Assembly (NCBI GenBank): GCA_900557675.1
Contig: USTO01000003.1
Coordinates: forward strand, 1 to 24,720
DNA from: an uncultured Mollicutes bacterium
Lineage (GTDB): Bacteria > Bacillota_I > Bacilli_A > RF39 > UBA660
Length of the DNA: 24,720 nucleotides
Direction: 5' to 3'
In this document: piece after piece, positions 14,581 through 23,718 of the stretch
Position numbering within the stretch: the first letter of the stretch is position 1
Layout: each line of letters begins with the position of its first letter
Translations under genes and position numbers: made by a program
The notes under the pieces: generated by a model
The model's input: the letters and a program-made list of their open reading frames with translations, nothing else
Databases searched by the model: none
What the model was told of the DNA's origin: nothing

Positions 14581-16908
14581 ATGGACGGATTAAATAAACA
14601 AGAAATCGATTATAGAAAAAATAACGGTTTAGTAAACAACCAAAAAGACAAAAATTCCAAAACCATAAAAGAAATAATACTTGATAACACCATAACCCTT
14701 TTTAACATTCTAAATATAGTCCTATTAGTCCTAGTATTAACTACTAGGTCTTTTAGGAACGGATTATTTGCTATCATAATCGTTGTCAATACCATAATAG
14801 CAATCGGAAGTGAATTAAAAGCCAAAAGAATAATCGATAAATTAAAATTAGCCACTAAAAATACTCTAACCGTAGTTAGAGAAGGAAAAAAACAAGAAAT
14901 AAACGAAGACGAAGTACTACTCGATGATATCATCTATTTCTCTGCTGGCGATACCGTTCTTTTAGATACCATAATTGAAAAAGGCGAAGTAAATACTGAT
15001 GAATCCGTAATAACAGGAGAAAGTGACGCCATAAAGAAAAAGAAAGAAGACAAACTAATAAGCGGTAGTGTTATCGTAAGTGGTAACTGTTATGCCAAAG
15101 TAATTGCCATAAATAACGATAACTACGCCAGTAAACTAGTAAAAGATGCTAGCACCATAAAAACCGAAGATTCGTATCTAAAAAAGAATATAAATAACAT
15201 CATCAAAATAATAACAATAATAATTATTCCTATCGGAGTATTTCTCTTTATATCCCAATACTGGAGAAGCAACCTGACCTATAATGAAGCCATCCTTTCC
15301 GTAGTTGCTGGTGTAGTAGGTATGATACCCGAAGGATTGATACTCCTAACAACTACCGCCCTTTTTGTAGGGGTAATAACCTTAGGAAAGAAAAATGTCA
15401 TTGTCCAAAAACTAAACGGAATAGAAGAACTAGCCTGCACAGATGTTCTATGTCTAGATAAGACAGGAACTATAACAACCGGAGAATTAGAAGTCATAAA
15501 AGAAATAAATCTAAGTAAACATAATTTTTCCAATATAATAGCATCCCTAACTCCCGAAGTATACAATAGTACAGATAAAGCCTTAACAACATACTATCAG
15601 AAAGAAACAAGTTATCACGTAAAAAAACACATTCCCTTTACTTCTACTAGAAAATACAAAGCCATATTTACCGAAGATAAAGTCTACGCTCTCGGAGCCC
15701 TTGAATATATGACTACCCAAGACATAAAACAATATGATAAAGAAGTAGGAAAATATATCAAAGAAGGATGCCGTGTTTTAACACTAGTAGAGGGAACAAA
15801 TATTGAAAAAAATAATAAAATAAAAGATGCCAAAATATTAGGTTTTATAATTTTAAAAGACCGTTTAAGAGACAATGCCCAAGAAATATTAAACTATTTC
15901 TATGAACAAAACGTCGATATCAAAATAATATCAGGTGATCATCCTGATACAATAGTAAATATAACTAAGGGCCTCCTCAAAGAAACAAAATGCATAACCG
16001 GCCCCGAAATAGATGCAGATTTTCAAAATCTGGACAACATAGTAAACAATTTTAACATTTTTGCACGGGTAACTCCCAATCAAAAAAGGGAAATAATCAA
16101 AGCCCTTAAAAAAAAGAAAACCGTAGCCTATATAGGTGATGGAGTAAATGATATATTAGCCCTAAAAGAATCAAATTGCGGAATAGCCCTCGAAGGAGGA
16201 AGTCCCGCTACTAAAAATGTCTCACAAATAGTTCTAACCACATCCGATTTTTCCGTTCTCCCAAAAGTAATAAAAGAAGGCCGTAAAGTAGTAAATAACA
16301 TCGAAAGAGTATCCTGTATGTACTTACTAAAAACAATGTACTCGGTACTACTATCCCTTCTATCCATAATATTTACCGTAACATACCCCTTTTATCCAAT
16401 CCAATTAACTCTCATAAGCACCGTCTGTGTCGGCATCCCATCTCTCTTCCTCGCCCTCGAACCAAATTATAATAAAGTAACCAAAGGCTTCCTCCGCAAA
16501 GTGTTCAAAAACGTCATCCCCAATGGAATATGTGTCTTTACCAACATCCTAATAATTGAACTATTATGTATAACATTTCACTTCGATTACGAATTTTTTA
16601 GGATTGTTGCTGTTGCCCTAACGGGGTTCGTAACTCTAAATTTACTATATAGAATAAGTAAACCATTAACATTTATAAGAAAAGTACTAGTAGTCGGTTG
16701 CTTTACAGCTTTCTTTGCAACACTATTTTTTGCTCCTAACTCCCTTCTTATAAAAAACGTCAATATCTTTAACATAATACTATCTCTCGTGCTAATATAT
16801 ATAAATACCAAATATATCCAAATACTGTATCAAGCCTATGATAAAACCGAAGAATATGTAGATAAAAAAGTTCAAAATATCAAGAACTGGTTAAAAAGTC
16901 ACCTTTAA
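14581..16908 (+). CDS. Cation-translocating P-type ATPase (CtpE-like)
   Basis: 775 residues; membrane pump moving a cation at ATP cost through a phospho-aspartate. M1-M2 (~37-76), actuator domain with TGES (145-148), M3-M4 with the MIPEGL ion-site motif and the following TTTALFVGVI. Phosphorylation site DKTGT has D293. A short nucleotide-binding domain and hinge GDGVND (~519-524) precede about six C-terminal helices. PEGL and the absence of heavy-metal Cys motifs (CPC) exclude copper/zinc types. The pattern resembles CtpE-type ATPases linked to calcium (family knowledge; the ion is not proven). No N-terminal metal-binding domain. AAGGTGA precedes the ATG. Co-transcription with an M23 wall hydrolase suggests a link between divalent cations and the cell envelope (inference). 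Confidence 0.9.
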   Translation: MDGLNKQEIDYRKNNGLVNNQKDKNSKTIKEIILDNTITLFNILNIVLLVLVLTTRSFRNGLFAIIIVVNTIIAIGSELKAKRIIDKLKLATKNTLTVVREGKKQEINEDEVLLDDIIYFSAGDTVLLDTIIEKGEVNTDESVITGESDAIKKKKEDKLISGSVIVSGNCYAKVIAINNDNYASKLVKDASTIKTEDSYLKKNINNIIKIITIIIIPIGVFLFISQYWRSNLTYNEAILSVVAGVVGMIPEGLILLTTTALFVGVITLGKKNVIVQKLNGIEELACTDVLCLDKTGTITTGELEVIKEINLSKHNFSNIIASLTPEVYNSTDKALTTYYQKETSYHVKKHIPFTSTRKYKAIFTEDKVYALGALEYMTTQDIKQYDKEVGKYIKEGCRVLTLVEGTNIEKNNKIKDAKILGFIILKDRLRDNAQEILNYFYEQNVDIKIISGDHPDTIVNITKGLLKETKCITGPEIDADFQNLDNIVNNFNIFARVTPNQKREIIKALKKKKTVAYIGDGVNDILALKESNCGIALEGGSPATKNVSQIVLTTSDFSVLPKVIKEGRKVVNNIERVSCMYLLKTMYSVLLSLLSIIFTVTYPFYPIQLTLISTVCVGIPSLFLALEPNYNKVTKGFLRKVFKNVIPNGICVFTNILIIELLCITFHFDYEFFRIVAVALTGFVTLNLLYRISKPLTFIRKVLVVGCFTAFFATLFFAPNSLLIKNVNIFNIILSLVLIYINTKYIQILYQAYDKTEEYVDKKVQNIKNWLKSHL

Positions 16909-16941
16909 AAGCAAAAAATACTAACAAAATCAAAGAAAATA

Positions 16942-16950
16942 TGATATAAT
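16942..16950 (+). promoter_or_regulatory. Extended -10 promoter
   Basis: TGA-TATAAT, about 18 bases before the start codon of the next gene; no good -35. The transcript leader would be very short. Confidence 0.5.
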
Positions 16951-16967
16951 GCAAAAGGTGATGAAAA

Positions 16968-17555
16968 ATGAAAGAAGTAAACACAGAAAAAACAATAATT
17001 GCCCCTGAAACCAAAATCTTTACCGAATTATCTCCTGAAGAATTATTAAATATCAGAAAGTACTTAATATCTAATCCAAGAAAACAAGGCTTTCAACTCC
17101 TTTTACCAACCAGCACATATAGTTCCTTTGATGAAAAAATAAGCAATTTAACAAATCCCCATTTAACACATATCCTTTACGAAAATATGCTATTAATAGA
17201 CATATTTGAAAAAATAGATGCAAGTTCAGGAGAAATAAAATTACCATATACCAAAGAAGAATTACAAGAATTAAAAGAAATATTATCTTATACCAAAGAA
17301 GAAGAATTTCAACAGAAAATGAACAGTGTAAAACGATATTTAAATATAAACGATTTAAACAAATTCTCTCTCCACAGAAATATCATTCTCCACTATTTAT
17401 ACGATGAGGCTGTATCTCTAAAATTACAAAAAAATATCAATAGTATGGTGCAGGGTAGTGGACTATACCATACCAAACTATATTTACGAACAAAAAAACC
17501 TCGAACATATCAAACCCAGTCTGGATATACATTAAAACAAATACAAGATTACTAA
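16968..17555 (+). CDS. Uncharacterised cytosolic protein, 195 residues
   Basis: Not recognised. No signal peptide or membrane segment. An early segment reads LSPEELLNIRKYLI, followed by mixed helical sequence with charged heptads (~95-125, TKEELQELKEILSYTKEEEF). The C-terminal 40 residues are basic and rich in Tyr and Thr (GSGLYHTKLYLRTKKPRTY). AAAGGTGATG precedes the ATG, an extended -10 lies just upstream and a terminator follows, so it is a single-gene unit. Codon use is like the neighbours, so no sign of recent transfer. Function unknown. Confidence 0.8.
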   Translation: MKEVNTEKTIIAPETKIFTELSPEELLNIRKYLISNPRKQGFQLLLPTSTYSSFDEKISNLTNPHLTHILYENMLLIDIFEKIDASSGEIKLPYTKEELQELKEILSYTKEEEFQQKMNSVKRYLNINDLNKFSLHRNIILHYLYDEAVSLKLQKNINSMVQGSGLYHTKLYLRTKKPRTYQTQSGYTLKQIQDY

Positions 17556-17560
17556 ATACT

Positions 17561-17590
17561 AACTGTTGCAAAAAAAGCATCAGTTTTTTT
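17561..17590 (+). terminator. Terminator
   Basis: AACTGTTGC/GCATCAGTT stem with one T-T mismatch, A-rich 7-base loop, then a run of T residues. Confidence 0.8.
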
Positions 17591-17649
17591 CAATTTAACA
17601 ATAAATACATTACCAAACTGTCTAATTAAAATAAAATACACCAAAAGTC

Positions 17650-17678
17650 TTGTCAAAATAATCAATATGATTTATAAT
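17650..17678 (+). promoter_or_regulatory. Promoter of the HAD-amino acid transporter operon
   Basis: TTGTCA (17650-17655), 17-base spacer and exact TATAAT (17673-17678); GGAAGGAGGA and the start codon follow within 26 bases. Confidence 0.78.
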
Positions 17679-17703
17679 TAAAATATAATGGAAGGAGGAT
17701 AAA

Positions 17704-18381
17704 ATGAACATAGTAATAGCAAGTGATTTTGATAACACCATAACCCTAACAAACGATAAAACAGCAATGACAACCTTTGAAGAAGTATTACCAAAAGAAT
17801 ACAAAGAAATGAGAGAAAGAATATACAAAGAAGAAAAACTAAAACAACTAGACCCCACAGAAATACTAGATTATTACGATAAAATATGGGATGAAAAATT
17901 TCAAACATTCAAAAAATATAACATAACCAAAGAATTAATAACAAGCCTAACCAAAGAAGTAACCATAAAAAAAGGCTTTTCAGAACTCGTAAATTACTTA
18001 AATCAAAAAAACATCCCTTTTATCATAAACTCTGCTGGTCTCGGTGACTTTATCAAAATAAAATTAGAAACCGAAAATCTAATGCTACCAAACATCAAAA
18101 TAATATCAAATTTTCTAAACGATACGGGCGAATATGTGACAAGATATAACAAAAGCACCAACAAAGAATACCAAAAACAAGTAAATAACGCCGATATACT
18201 TGTCATAATAGGAGATACACTGAGTGACTTAACCCTCATACCACCAAATTACCCCCATAAAGTAGTCAAAATTGCCTTTCCCCGTTTAGATTATGAAGAC
18301 TACAAAAATAATTTTGACTACACAATAGAAGAAGAAAACTTTAATCAAGTACTAAGAATAATAAAGGAGTTAGAAAAATGA
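17704..18381 (+). CDS. HAD phosphatase, cytosolic 5'-nucleotidase III (P5N-1/UMPH-1)-like
   Basis: 225 residues. Motif I SDFDNTITL (D8 nucleophile, D10), motif II INSAGLGDFI with S110, and motif IV IIGDTLSDLTL (D171, D175). The helical cap lies between motifs I and II, as in type C1 HAD enzymes. The run SAGLGDFIK...NIKIISNF closely follows the SAGIGD/NVKVVSNF pattern of pyrimidine 5'-nucleotidase III, which removes phosphate from UMP/CMP. Specificity here is inferred only. GGAAGGAGGATA gives a strong ribosome binding site. Its TGA stop overlaps the ATG of the substrate-binding lipoprotein (ATGA), so it is translationally coupled to an amino-acid importer, an unusual partner. That TGA is a true stop supports the standard code. 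Confidence 0.82.
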   Translation: MNIVIASDFDNTITLTNDKTAMTTFEEVLPKEYKEMRERIYKEEKLKQLDPTEILDYYDKIWDEKFQTFKKYNITKELITSLTKEVTIKKGFSELVNYLNQKNIPFIINSAGLGDFIKIKLETENLMLPNIKIISNFLNDTGEYVTRYNKSTNKEYQKQVNNADILVIIGDTLSDLTLIPPNYPHKVVKIAFPRLDYEDYKNNFDYTIEEENFNQVLRIIKELEK

Positions 18382-19094
18382 AAAAAATACTAAGCATAAT
18401 ACTAATAATATTACTATTAACCGGATGCAAAACCAAAGAAGATACCCTCGTTATGGTAACTGAGGCCGGTTTTGCCCCTTACGAATACTACGAAAACGGT
18501 GAAATAGTAGGAGTAGACATAGATATAGCAAACGAAATAGCCAAAAGCCTTGGCAAAAAACTAGAAGTAAAAGATGTCGCTTTCGATTCCATAATAAACG
18601 AATTAAAAAGTGGAAAAGCCGACATAGCCTTAGCCGGTATGAGTATTACTGAAGAAAGACTAAAAGAAGTAGATTTCAGTAATCCTTATGTCGAATCTCG
18701 CCAAGTAGTAATAGTAAAAGAAGGAAGCAATATAACAGACCTAAATCAAATAAGCAATAAAAAAATAGCCGTTCAACTAGGAAGCATTGCCGACTTAGAC
18801 TTAACCGAAAAATATCCCAATGCCAATATCAGTAGACAAAAAAAATACCTCTCAATGGCTGAAGACCTAAAAAGAGATAAAGTAGATTGTATCGTTATGG
18901 ACTACTTACCAGCCAAAGAAATCGTAAATAAAAATAGCCAGTTAAAAATATTAGACGGCTACCTATTTAGCGATACCTACGGAATAGCTGTCAAAAAAGG
19001 CAATACCAAGCTAGTAGAAGAAATAAACAAAGTATTAGCCAATTTAGAAAAAGATGGGAAAATTGACCAGTACGTCATCAACCATTCAAACTAG
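18378..19094 (+). CDS. Amino-acid ABC transporter substrate-binding lipoprotein
   Basis: 238 residues. Lipoprotein signal: MKK, hydrophobic core, lipobox LTGC with lipidated C17, so anchored outside the cytoplasmic membrane. Mature domain is the polar amino-acid binding type (family 3): GFAPYEY near the N-terminus, GVDIDIANEIAKSLG, SGKADIALAGMSITEERLKEVDFS, and Y/S contacts typical of His/Arg/Gln-binding proteins. The permease follows after 11 bases and the ATPase comes next. Arginine is the likely ligand because arcABC and an antiporter-like gene lie directly downstream (context inference); glutamine, cystine or lysine cannot be excluded. Confidence 0.93.
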   Translation: MKKILSIILIILLLTGCKTKEDTLVMVTEAGFAPYEYYENGEIVGVDIDIANEIAKSLGKKLEVKDVAFDSIINELKSGKADIALAGMSITEERLKEVDFSNPYVESRQVVIVKEGSNITDLNQISNKKIAVQLGSIADLDLTEKYPNANISRQKKYLSMAEDLKRDKVDCIVMDYLPAKEIVNKNSQLKILDGYLFSDTYGIAVKKGNTKLVEEINKVLANLEKDGKIDQYVINHSN

Positions 19095-19105
19095 GAAGTG
19101 AAACA

Positions 19106-19795
19106 ATGATAGAAAAAATATGGAATAACTTTTACAATTCAGTAATCTTCGAGGACCGTTACAAATACATCTTCGAAGGCCTATTCAATACCATAACAAT
19201 GGCCATATTTGCCTGTATAATCGGAGTAGTAATCGGTCTCATCCTTGCCATCATCAACGACTATAACAAAGAAACCGGCAAATTAAAAATAGCCAATAAA
19301 ATTGGAAATCTCTACATAACGGTCATAAGAGGAACCCCCGTACTCTTACAATTAATGATAATATACTACGTAATATTCAAATCCGTTGACACTAACATAA
19401 TTCTTATCGGAATATTAGCCTTTGGCCTAAACAGCGGTGCCTATGTATCACAAATAATCAAATCTGGCCTAATATCAATCAACGCCGGTCAAAGAGAGGC
19501 CGGTAAAAGTCTCGGCCTTAGCTACGGCCAAATAACCAGATATATAATAATGCCCCAAGCCATCCACAACATTAAACCCGCTCTCGGAAACGAATTCATA
19601 ACCCTTCTAAAAGAAACATCGGTAGCCGGTTACATCGGAATAGTCGAACTCACCAAAGCCAGCGACATAATCGCCTCTCGCACCTACGACTACTTCTTCC
19701 CCCTCATCATAACATCCCTAATATACCTAACCCTAACCGTGTGTCTATCAAAACTAATAAATAGAGGAGATGACGAAAATGCTCTTAACAGTTAA
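19106..19795 (+). CDS. Amino-acid ABC transporter permease (HisM/GlnP type)
   Basis: 229 residues, about five membrane helices. An N-terminal amphipathic start is followed by the first span ~27-48, VIRGTPVLLQLMIIYY at the second, and the ATPase-docking EAA loop REAGKSLGLSYGQITRYIIMPQA near 130-152, preceded by GLISINAGQ. It ends just after LSKLINRG. AGGAAGTGA before the ATG. Its 3' end overlaps the ribosome binding site and start of the ATPase gene, so translation is coupled. As the only permease in the operon it presumably works as a homodimer. Confidence 0.93.
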   Translation: MIEKIWNNFYNSVIFEDRYKYIFEGLFNTITMAIFACIIGVVIGLILAIINDYNKETGKLKIANKIGNLYITVIRGTPVLLQLMIIYYVIFKSVDTNIILIGILAFGLNSGAYVSQIIKSGLISINAGQREAGKSLGLSYGQITRYIIMPQAIHNIKPALGNEFITLLKETSVAGYIGIVELTKASDIIASRTYDYFFPLIITSLIYLTLTVCLSKLINRGDDENALNS

Positions 19796-20498
19796 AAATT
19801 TAACCAAAACCTATAACAAAAAAACCGTATTAAAAAACATAAACTTCAGTGTCGAGGAAAAAGAAATAGTGTCTATCATTGGCCCTTCTGGCAGTGGTAA
19901 GTCAACTCTCCTAAGATGCATAAACAGAATGGTAACTCCAACCAGCGGTGAAATCCTTTTTGACCGAAAACTAATAACCTCCGCCAATATCGGAGAAATA
20001 CGCAAAGAAATAGGAATGGTCTTTCAACACTTTAACCTCTTTGAAAACCTTACCGTCCTTGAAAACATAACCCTAGCTCCCGTAAAACTAAAGCTACTAT
20101 CTCAAGCGGAAGCAAAAAAAAGAGCCCTTGCAATGCTAAAAGAAATAAATCTCTATGATAAAAAAGACTCATATCCCATAAGCCTAAGCGGTGGAGAAAA
20201 ACAAAGAGTAGCCATAATAAGAACTCTCATATTAGAACCAAGACTAATACTCTTAGATGAGCCAACAAGTGCCCTCGACCCCGAAATGACCAAAGAAGTA
20301 ATTGAACTAATCAAACACTTAAAAGATAAAGGCATAACCCTAATTATCGTAAGTCACGAAATGGAATTCGTAAAAGAATTCTCAAATAGAATAATATTCA
20401 TTGAAAATGGAAAACTAATACTCGATAGCAGTTATAACAAAATCATAAACGGAGAAAACGATAGAGTAAAAAACTTTATTCAAGATATTGAAAAATAA
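19779..20498 (+). CDS. Amino-acid ABC transporter ATPase (GlnQ/ArtM/HisP type)
   Basis: 239 residues. Walker A GPSGSGKS (35-42), Q-loop MVFQHFNLF, signature LSGGEKQR (from 136), Walker B LILLDEPTSALD, H-loop VSHE. The phrase VFQHFNLFENLTVLENI is diagnostic of polar amino-acid importers. Start: GAGGAG at 19764-19769 lies directly against an ATG at 19770, which leaves no spacing. The ATG at 19779, 9 bases away and giving the family's MLLTVKNLTKTY start, is chosen. It overlaps the permease end by 17 bases. No terminator follows; the arcA promoter begins inside its 3' end, so read-through into arc is possible. Confidence 0.93.
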   Translation: MLLTVKNLTKTYNKKTVLKNINFSVEEKEIVSIIGPSGSGKSTLLRCINRMVTPTSGEILFDRKLITSANIGEIRKEIGMVFQHFNLFENLTVLENITLAPVKLKLLSQAEAKKRALAMLKEINLYDKKDSYPISLSGGEKQRVAIIRTLILEPRLILLDEPTSALDPEMTKEVIELIKHLKDKGITLIIVSHEMEFVKEFSNRIIFIENGKLILDSSYNKIINGENDRVKNFIQDIEK

Positions 20499-20515
20499 AA
20501 AAAATATGATATAAT
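20488..20515 (+). promoter_or_regulatory. Promoter of the arc operon
   Basis: TTGAAA (20488-20493), 16-base spacer and TATAAT (20510-20515) with TG one base before the -10. The -35 lies inside the end of the upstream ATPase gene. No clear ArgR-type palindrome is visible around it. Confidence 0.68.
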
Positions 20516-20538
20516 TAAAATAGGAGGATGATAAAAAA

Positions 20539-21765
20539 ATGATACACGTAACCAGTGAAATCAAACCACTAAAAAAGGTCCTATTACATAGACCAGGAAA
20601 GGAACTATTAAATCTAACACCAGATACACTACAAGAATTACTATTTGACGATATACCATATCTAAAAGATGCACAACTAGAACACGACGAATTCGCTCAA
20701 ATACTAAGAGATAACAACATTGAAGTCGTATATTTAGAAGACCTAATGGCTGAAACCCTAAGTTACAATCCAAATGTAAAACCAGCCTTCATAAGACAAT
20801 TCATATATGAAGCCGGAATAAGAACACCAATGTATAAAGATATGCTCTTCGATTTCCTAATGAGTATCGAAAACAATAAAGAACTAGTTCTAAAAACAAT
20901 GGAAGGAATCAAAGTAAGTGAACTAAATAGAAAGAAAAAAGACATTGAAAATTCCCTTGTTGACCTAGTTAGTGAAGAAGGAAAATTCCTTGCTGAACCA
21001 ATGCCAAACCTATACTTTACCCGTGATCCCTTCGCATCAGTTGGAAATGGCGTTGTCCTAAATAAGATGTATTCCGAAACAAGAAGTAGAGAAACAATCT
21101 ACGCAAGTTACATCTTTAACTATCACCCAGATTATCAAGATAAAGTAACAAGATATTACGACAGAGAAAACCCCTTCCATATAGAAGGAGGAGACGTACT
21201 CAACCTAAACGAACACGTCTTAGCAGTCGGAATTTCTCAAAGAACAAGTGCCGATGCTATCGATTTACTTGCCAAAAATCTCTTTAAAGATCCCGATTGC
21301 AAAGTTGATACCGTTCTTGCCTTTCTAATACCCGAATGCCGTGCCTTTATGCACCTCGATACCGTATTCACCCAAATAGACTACGATAAATTCACTTATC
21401 ACCCAGGCATAATGGATACCCTAAGGGTCTTTGAAATAACAAAAGGCGATAACGAAGACGAAGTCAAGGTAAAACAAAAAAAAGGTTCGCTTGAAAAAAT
21501 ACTTGAAGAATACCTAAACATAGATATAACCCTAATACCGTGTGCAGGTGGGGATAAAATACCATCAGAAAGAGAACAGTGGAATGACGGAACAAACACC
21601 CTTTGTATAGCTCCAGGTGTAGTCGTAGTCTATAATAGAAACAACGTAACCAATGCCGTTCTAAGAGAACACGGAATAAAAGTATTCGAAATGCACAGTG
21701 CCGAACTATCACGTGGACGTGGAGGTCCAAGATGTATGAGTATGCCACTAATTAGAGAGGATTAA
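20539..21765 (+). CDS. arcA: Arginine deiminase
   Basis: Hydrolyses L-arginine to citrulline and ammonia, first step of the arginine deiminase pathway. 408 residues, normal length. Motifs in order: [56 protein letters not shown] and the C-terminal [12 protein letters not shown] with catalytic C399. All key residues (Asp of RDP, the EGGD acid, His of HLDT, Cys) are present. AGGAGGATG before the ATG and its own promoter. First gene of arcA-arcB-arcC-permease; arcB follows after 5 bases. Confidence 0.98.
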   Translation: MIHVTSEIKPLKKVLLHRPGKELLNLTPDTLQELLFDDIPYLKDAQLEHDEFAQILRDNNIEVVYLEDLMAETLSYNPNVKPAFIRQFIYEAGIRTPMYKDMLFDFLMSIENNKELVLKTMEGIKVSELNRKKKDIENSLVDLVSEEGKFLAEPMPNLYFTRDPFASVGNGVVLNKMYSETRSRETIYASYIFNYHPDYQDKVTRYYDRENPFHIEGGDVLNLNEHVLAVGISQRTSADAIDLLAKNLFKDPDCKVDTVLAFLIPECRAFMHLDTVFTQIDYDKFTYHPGIMDTLRVFEITKGDNEDEVKVKQKKGSLEKILEEYLNIDITLIPCAGGDKIPSEREQWNDGTNTLCIAPGVVVVYNRNNVTNAVLREHGIKVFEMHSAELSRGRGGPRCMSMPLIRED

Positions 21766-21770
21766 AAATT

Positions 21771-22766
21771 ATGAACTTAAAAGGAAGAGATTTTTCAAAA
21801 CTATTAGACTATTCAAGCGATGAAATAAGATACCTATTAGACTTATCAAAAAAACTAAAAAAAATGAAACAAGAAGGCCAAAACCACGAGTATCTCAAAG
21901 GCAAAAATATAGTTATCCTATTCGAAAAAGATTCCACTCGTACAAGGTGCTCATTTGAAGTAGCAGCTTATGACTTAGGAATGCATGTAACATATTTAGG
22001 CCCTACAGGATCCCAAATGGGGAAAAAAGAAACAATCAAAGATACCGCCCGTGTACTAACTAGAATATATGACGGAATAGAGTACCGAGGATTTTCACAA
22101 AAAACCGTTGAAGAACTATGCAAATACGCAACAGTACCAATTTGGAACGGACTAACCGATATGTTTCACCCAACCCAAATGCTCGCTGATGTAATGACCA
22201 TCGAAGAACATTTCGGCTACCTCAAAGGAATAAACTTTTGCTTTTTCGGAGACGGAAGAAACAATGTAGGCAATTCCCTTATGGTAATATGCAGTAAATT
22301 AGGCATAAATTTCAACTGCTGTGCCCCAAAACACTTGTGGCCAGAGGAAAAATTAACCGAAACCTGTAAAAAAATAGCTCGTGAAAACAATTGTACCATA
22401 AACTTTACTGACAATCCCGAAGAAATAAAAAATATGGATGTCATATATACCGATGTATGGCTCAGTATGGGTGAAGACGCATCCAAATGGAAAGAAAGAA
22501 TAGATTTACTATTACCATATCAAGTAAATAAAAAAGTAATGAACTCTTGTAATAGTAACGCTATATTCTTACACTGTTTACCATCTTTCCATAATACCGA
22601 TACAATTATCGGTAAGCAAATATACGATACTTACGGTATTAAAGAAATGGAAGTAACCGACGAAGTATTTGAAAGTTCAGCATCCAAAGTATTCGAAGAA
22701 GCTGAAAATAGAATGCATACCATAAAGGCAGTTATGTATGCAACAATGATGAGTGAAAATGAGTAG
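21771..22766 (+). CDS. arcB: Ornithine carbamoyltransferase, catabolic
   Basis: Splits citrulline with phosphate into ornithine and carbamoyl phosphate in the catabolic direction. 331 residues. Carbamoyl phosphate loop STRTR (55-59), [13 protein letters not shown] (typical of OTC), HPTQ (133-136), and the ornithine-binding HCLPSFH (268-274). The context between arcA and arcC supports the catabolic role. AGAGGATT precedes the ATG. The last 8 bases overlap the start of arcC. Stop is TAG. Confidence 0.97.
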   Translation: MNLKGRDFSKLLDYSSDEIRYLLDLSKKLKKMKQEGQNHEYLKGKNIVILFEKDSTRTRCSFEVAAYDLGMHVTYLGPTGSQMGKKETIKDTARVLTRIYDGIEYRGFSQKTVEELCKYATVPIWNGLTDMFHPTQMLADVMTIEEHFGYLKGINFCFFGDGRNNVGNSLMVICSKLGINFNCCAPKHLWPEEKLTETCKKIARENNCTINFTDNPEEIKNMDVIYTDVWLSMGEDASKWKERIDLLLPYQVNKKVMNSCNSNAIFLHCLPSFHNTDTIIGKQIYDTYGIKEMEVTDEVFESSASKVFEEAENRMHTIKAVMYATMMSENE

Positions 22767-23718
22767 AGTAGTAGTAGCTCTCGGCGGAAACGCCCTCGGG
22801 ACAACACCTGAAGAGCAACTAAAATTAGTAAAAAAAACTGCCAAACAAATCGTAAAAATCGTTGCAAACGGCCACGAAGTAGTTGTCGTTCACGGTAACG
22901 GTCCTCAAGTCGGAGCCATAAAACTAGCAACCGACTATGCAAATAGTGAGGGAATAGGAACACCATCTATGCCCTTTGCTGAATGCGGGGCAATGAGCCA
23001 AGGATATATCGGTTACCACTTGCAACAATCCATATCTCGTGAATTAGAACGAAGTGGAATAAAGAAAAATTGTGTGACAATCATTACTCAGGTAGAAGTA
23101 AGCAAATACGACGATGCATTTCACAATCCAACCAAACCTGTAGGAATGTTTTATACCCAAAAAGAAGCACAAAAAATAGCAGATGAAAAGGGATATAAGT
23201 TTGTCGAAGACGCTGGACGAGGATACAGGAGAGTTGTACCATCTCCAAAACCCGTCCGCATCATTGAAGAAGATGTAATAAATGACCTCATCGATGAAAA
23301 CAACGTAGTCATAACCGCTGGCGGAGGCGGAATCCCCGTCATAAAAGAAAACGGAAGTTATAAAGGAGTAGACGCTGTTATCGATAAAGACTTCGCTGCT
23401 AGCTTGCTAGCCCGTCAAATCAAAGCTGATATCCTTCTCATCCTAACATCCATAGATAAAGTTTATATAAATTATGGCAAAGAAAACGCTAAAGGAGTTA
23501 AATCAATGAGTTTAGCAAAAGCCACAGAATATATAAACCAAGGCTATTTTGCTAAAGGAAGTATGCTTCCCAAAGTAGAAGCCAGCTGTGAGTTCGTTCA
23601 AGAAAGCCCTAAGAAAAAAGCCATTATTACATCACTAAACAATGGATTAAACGCCCTAAGTGGCAAAACAGGTACAATCATAACACAAAAGGGGGATGGA
23701 AAGAAAAGGAGGATTGAA
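22759..23718 (+). CDS. arcC: Carbamate kinase; frame has no stop and continues into the permease
   Basis: Converts carbamoyl phosphate and ADP to ATP, CO2 and ammonia, the energy-yielding step of the pathway. About 310 family residues, of 320 codons up to the next start. ALGGNALG (7-14), HGNGPQVG (45-52), AGGGGIP, and GSMLPKVEA (from 267) and GKTGTIIT at the usual C-terminus. The protein should end within a few residues of GKTGT. Instead the frame continues [11 protein letters not shown] and then reads directly into the M of the permease gene without a stop. A single extra G in the GGGGG run at 23691-23695 would create a normal TGA stop three bases before the permease ATG, so a homopolymer indel (real or technical) is the simplest alternative to a real fusion. 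Confidence 0.95.

Noticed and set aside
18379..18381. TGA as a possible tryptophan codon (Mollicutes-like code)
   Set aside because: TGA ends the HAD gene at its natural C-terminus and Trp is encoded by TGG throughout; TAA and TAG are also used as stops.
19770..19778. ATG at 19770 as start of the amino-acid ATPase
   Set aside because: It directly abuts GAGGAG with no spacing; the ATG at 19779 has proper spacing and matches the family N-terminus.
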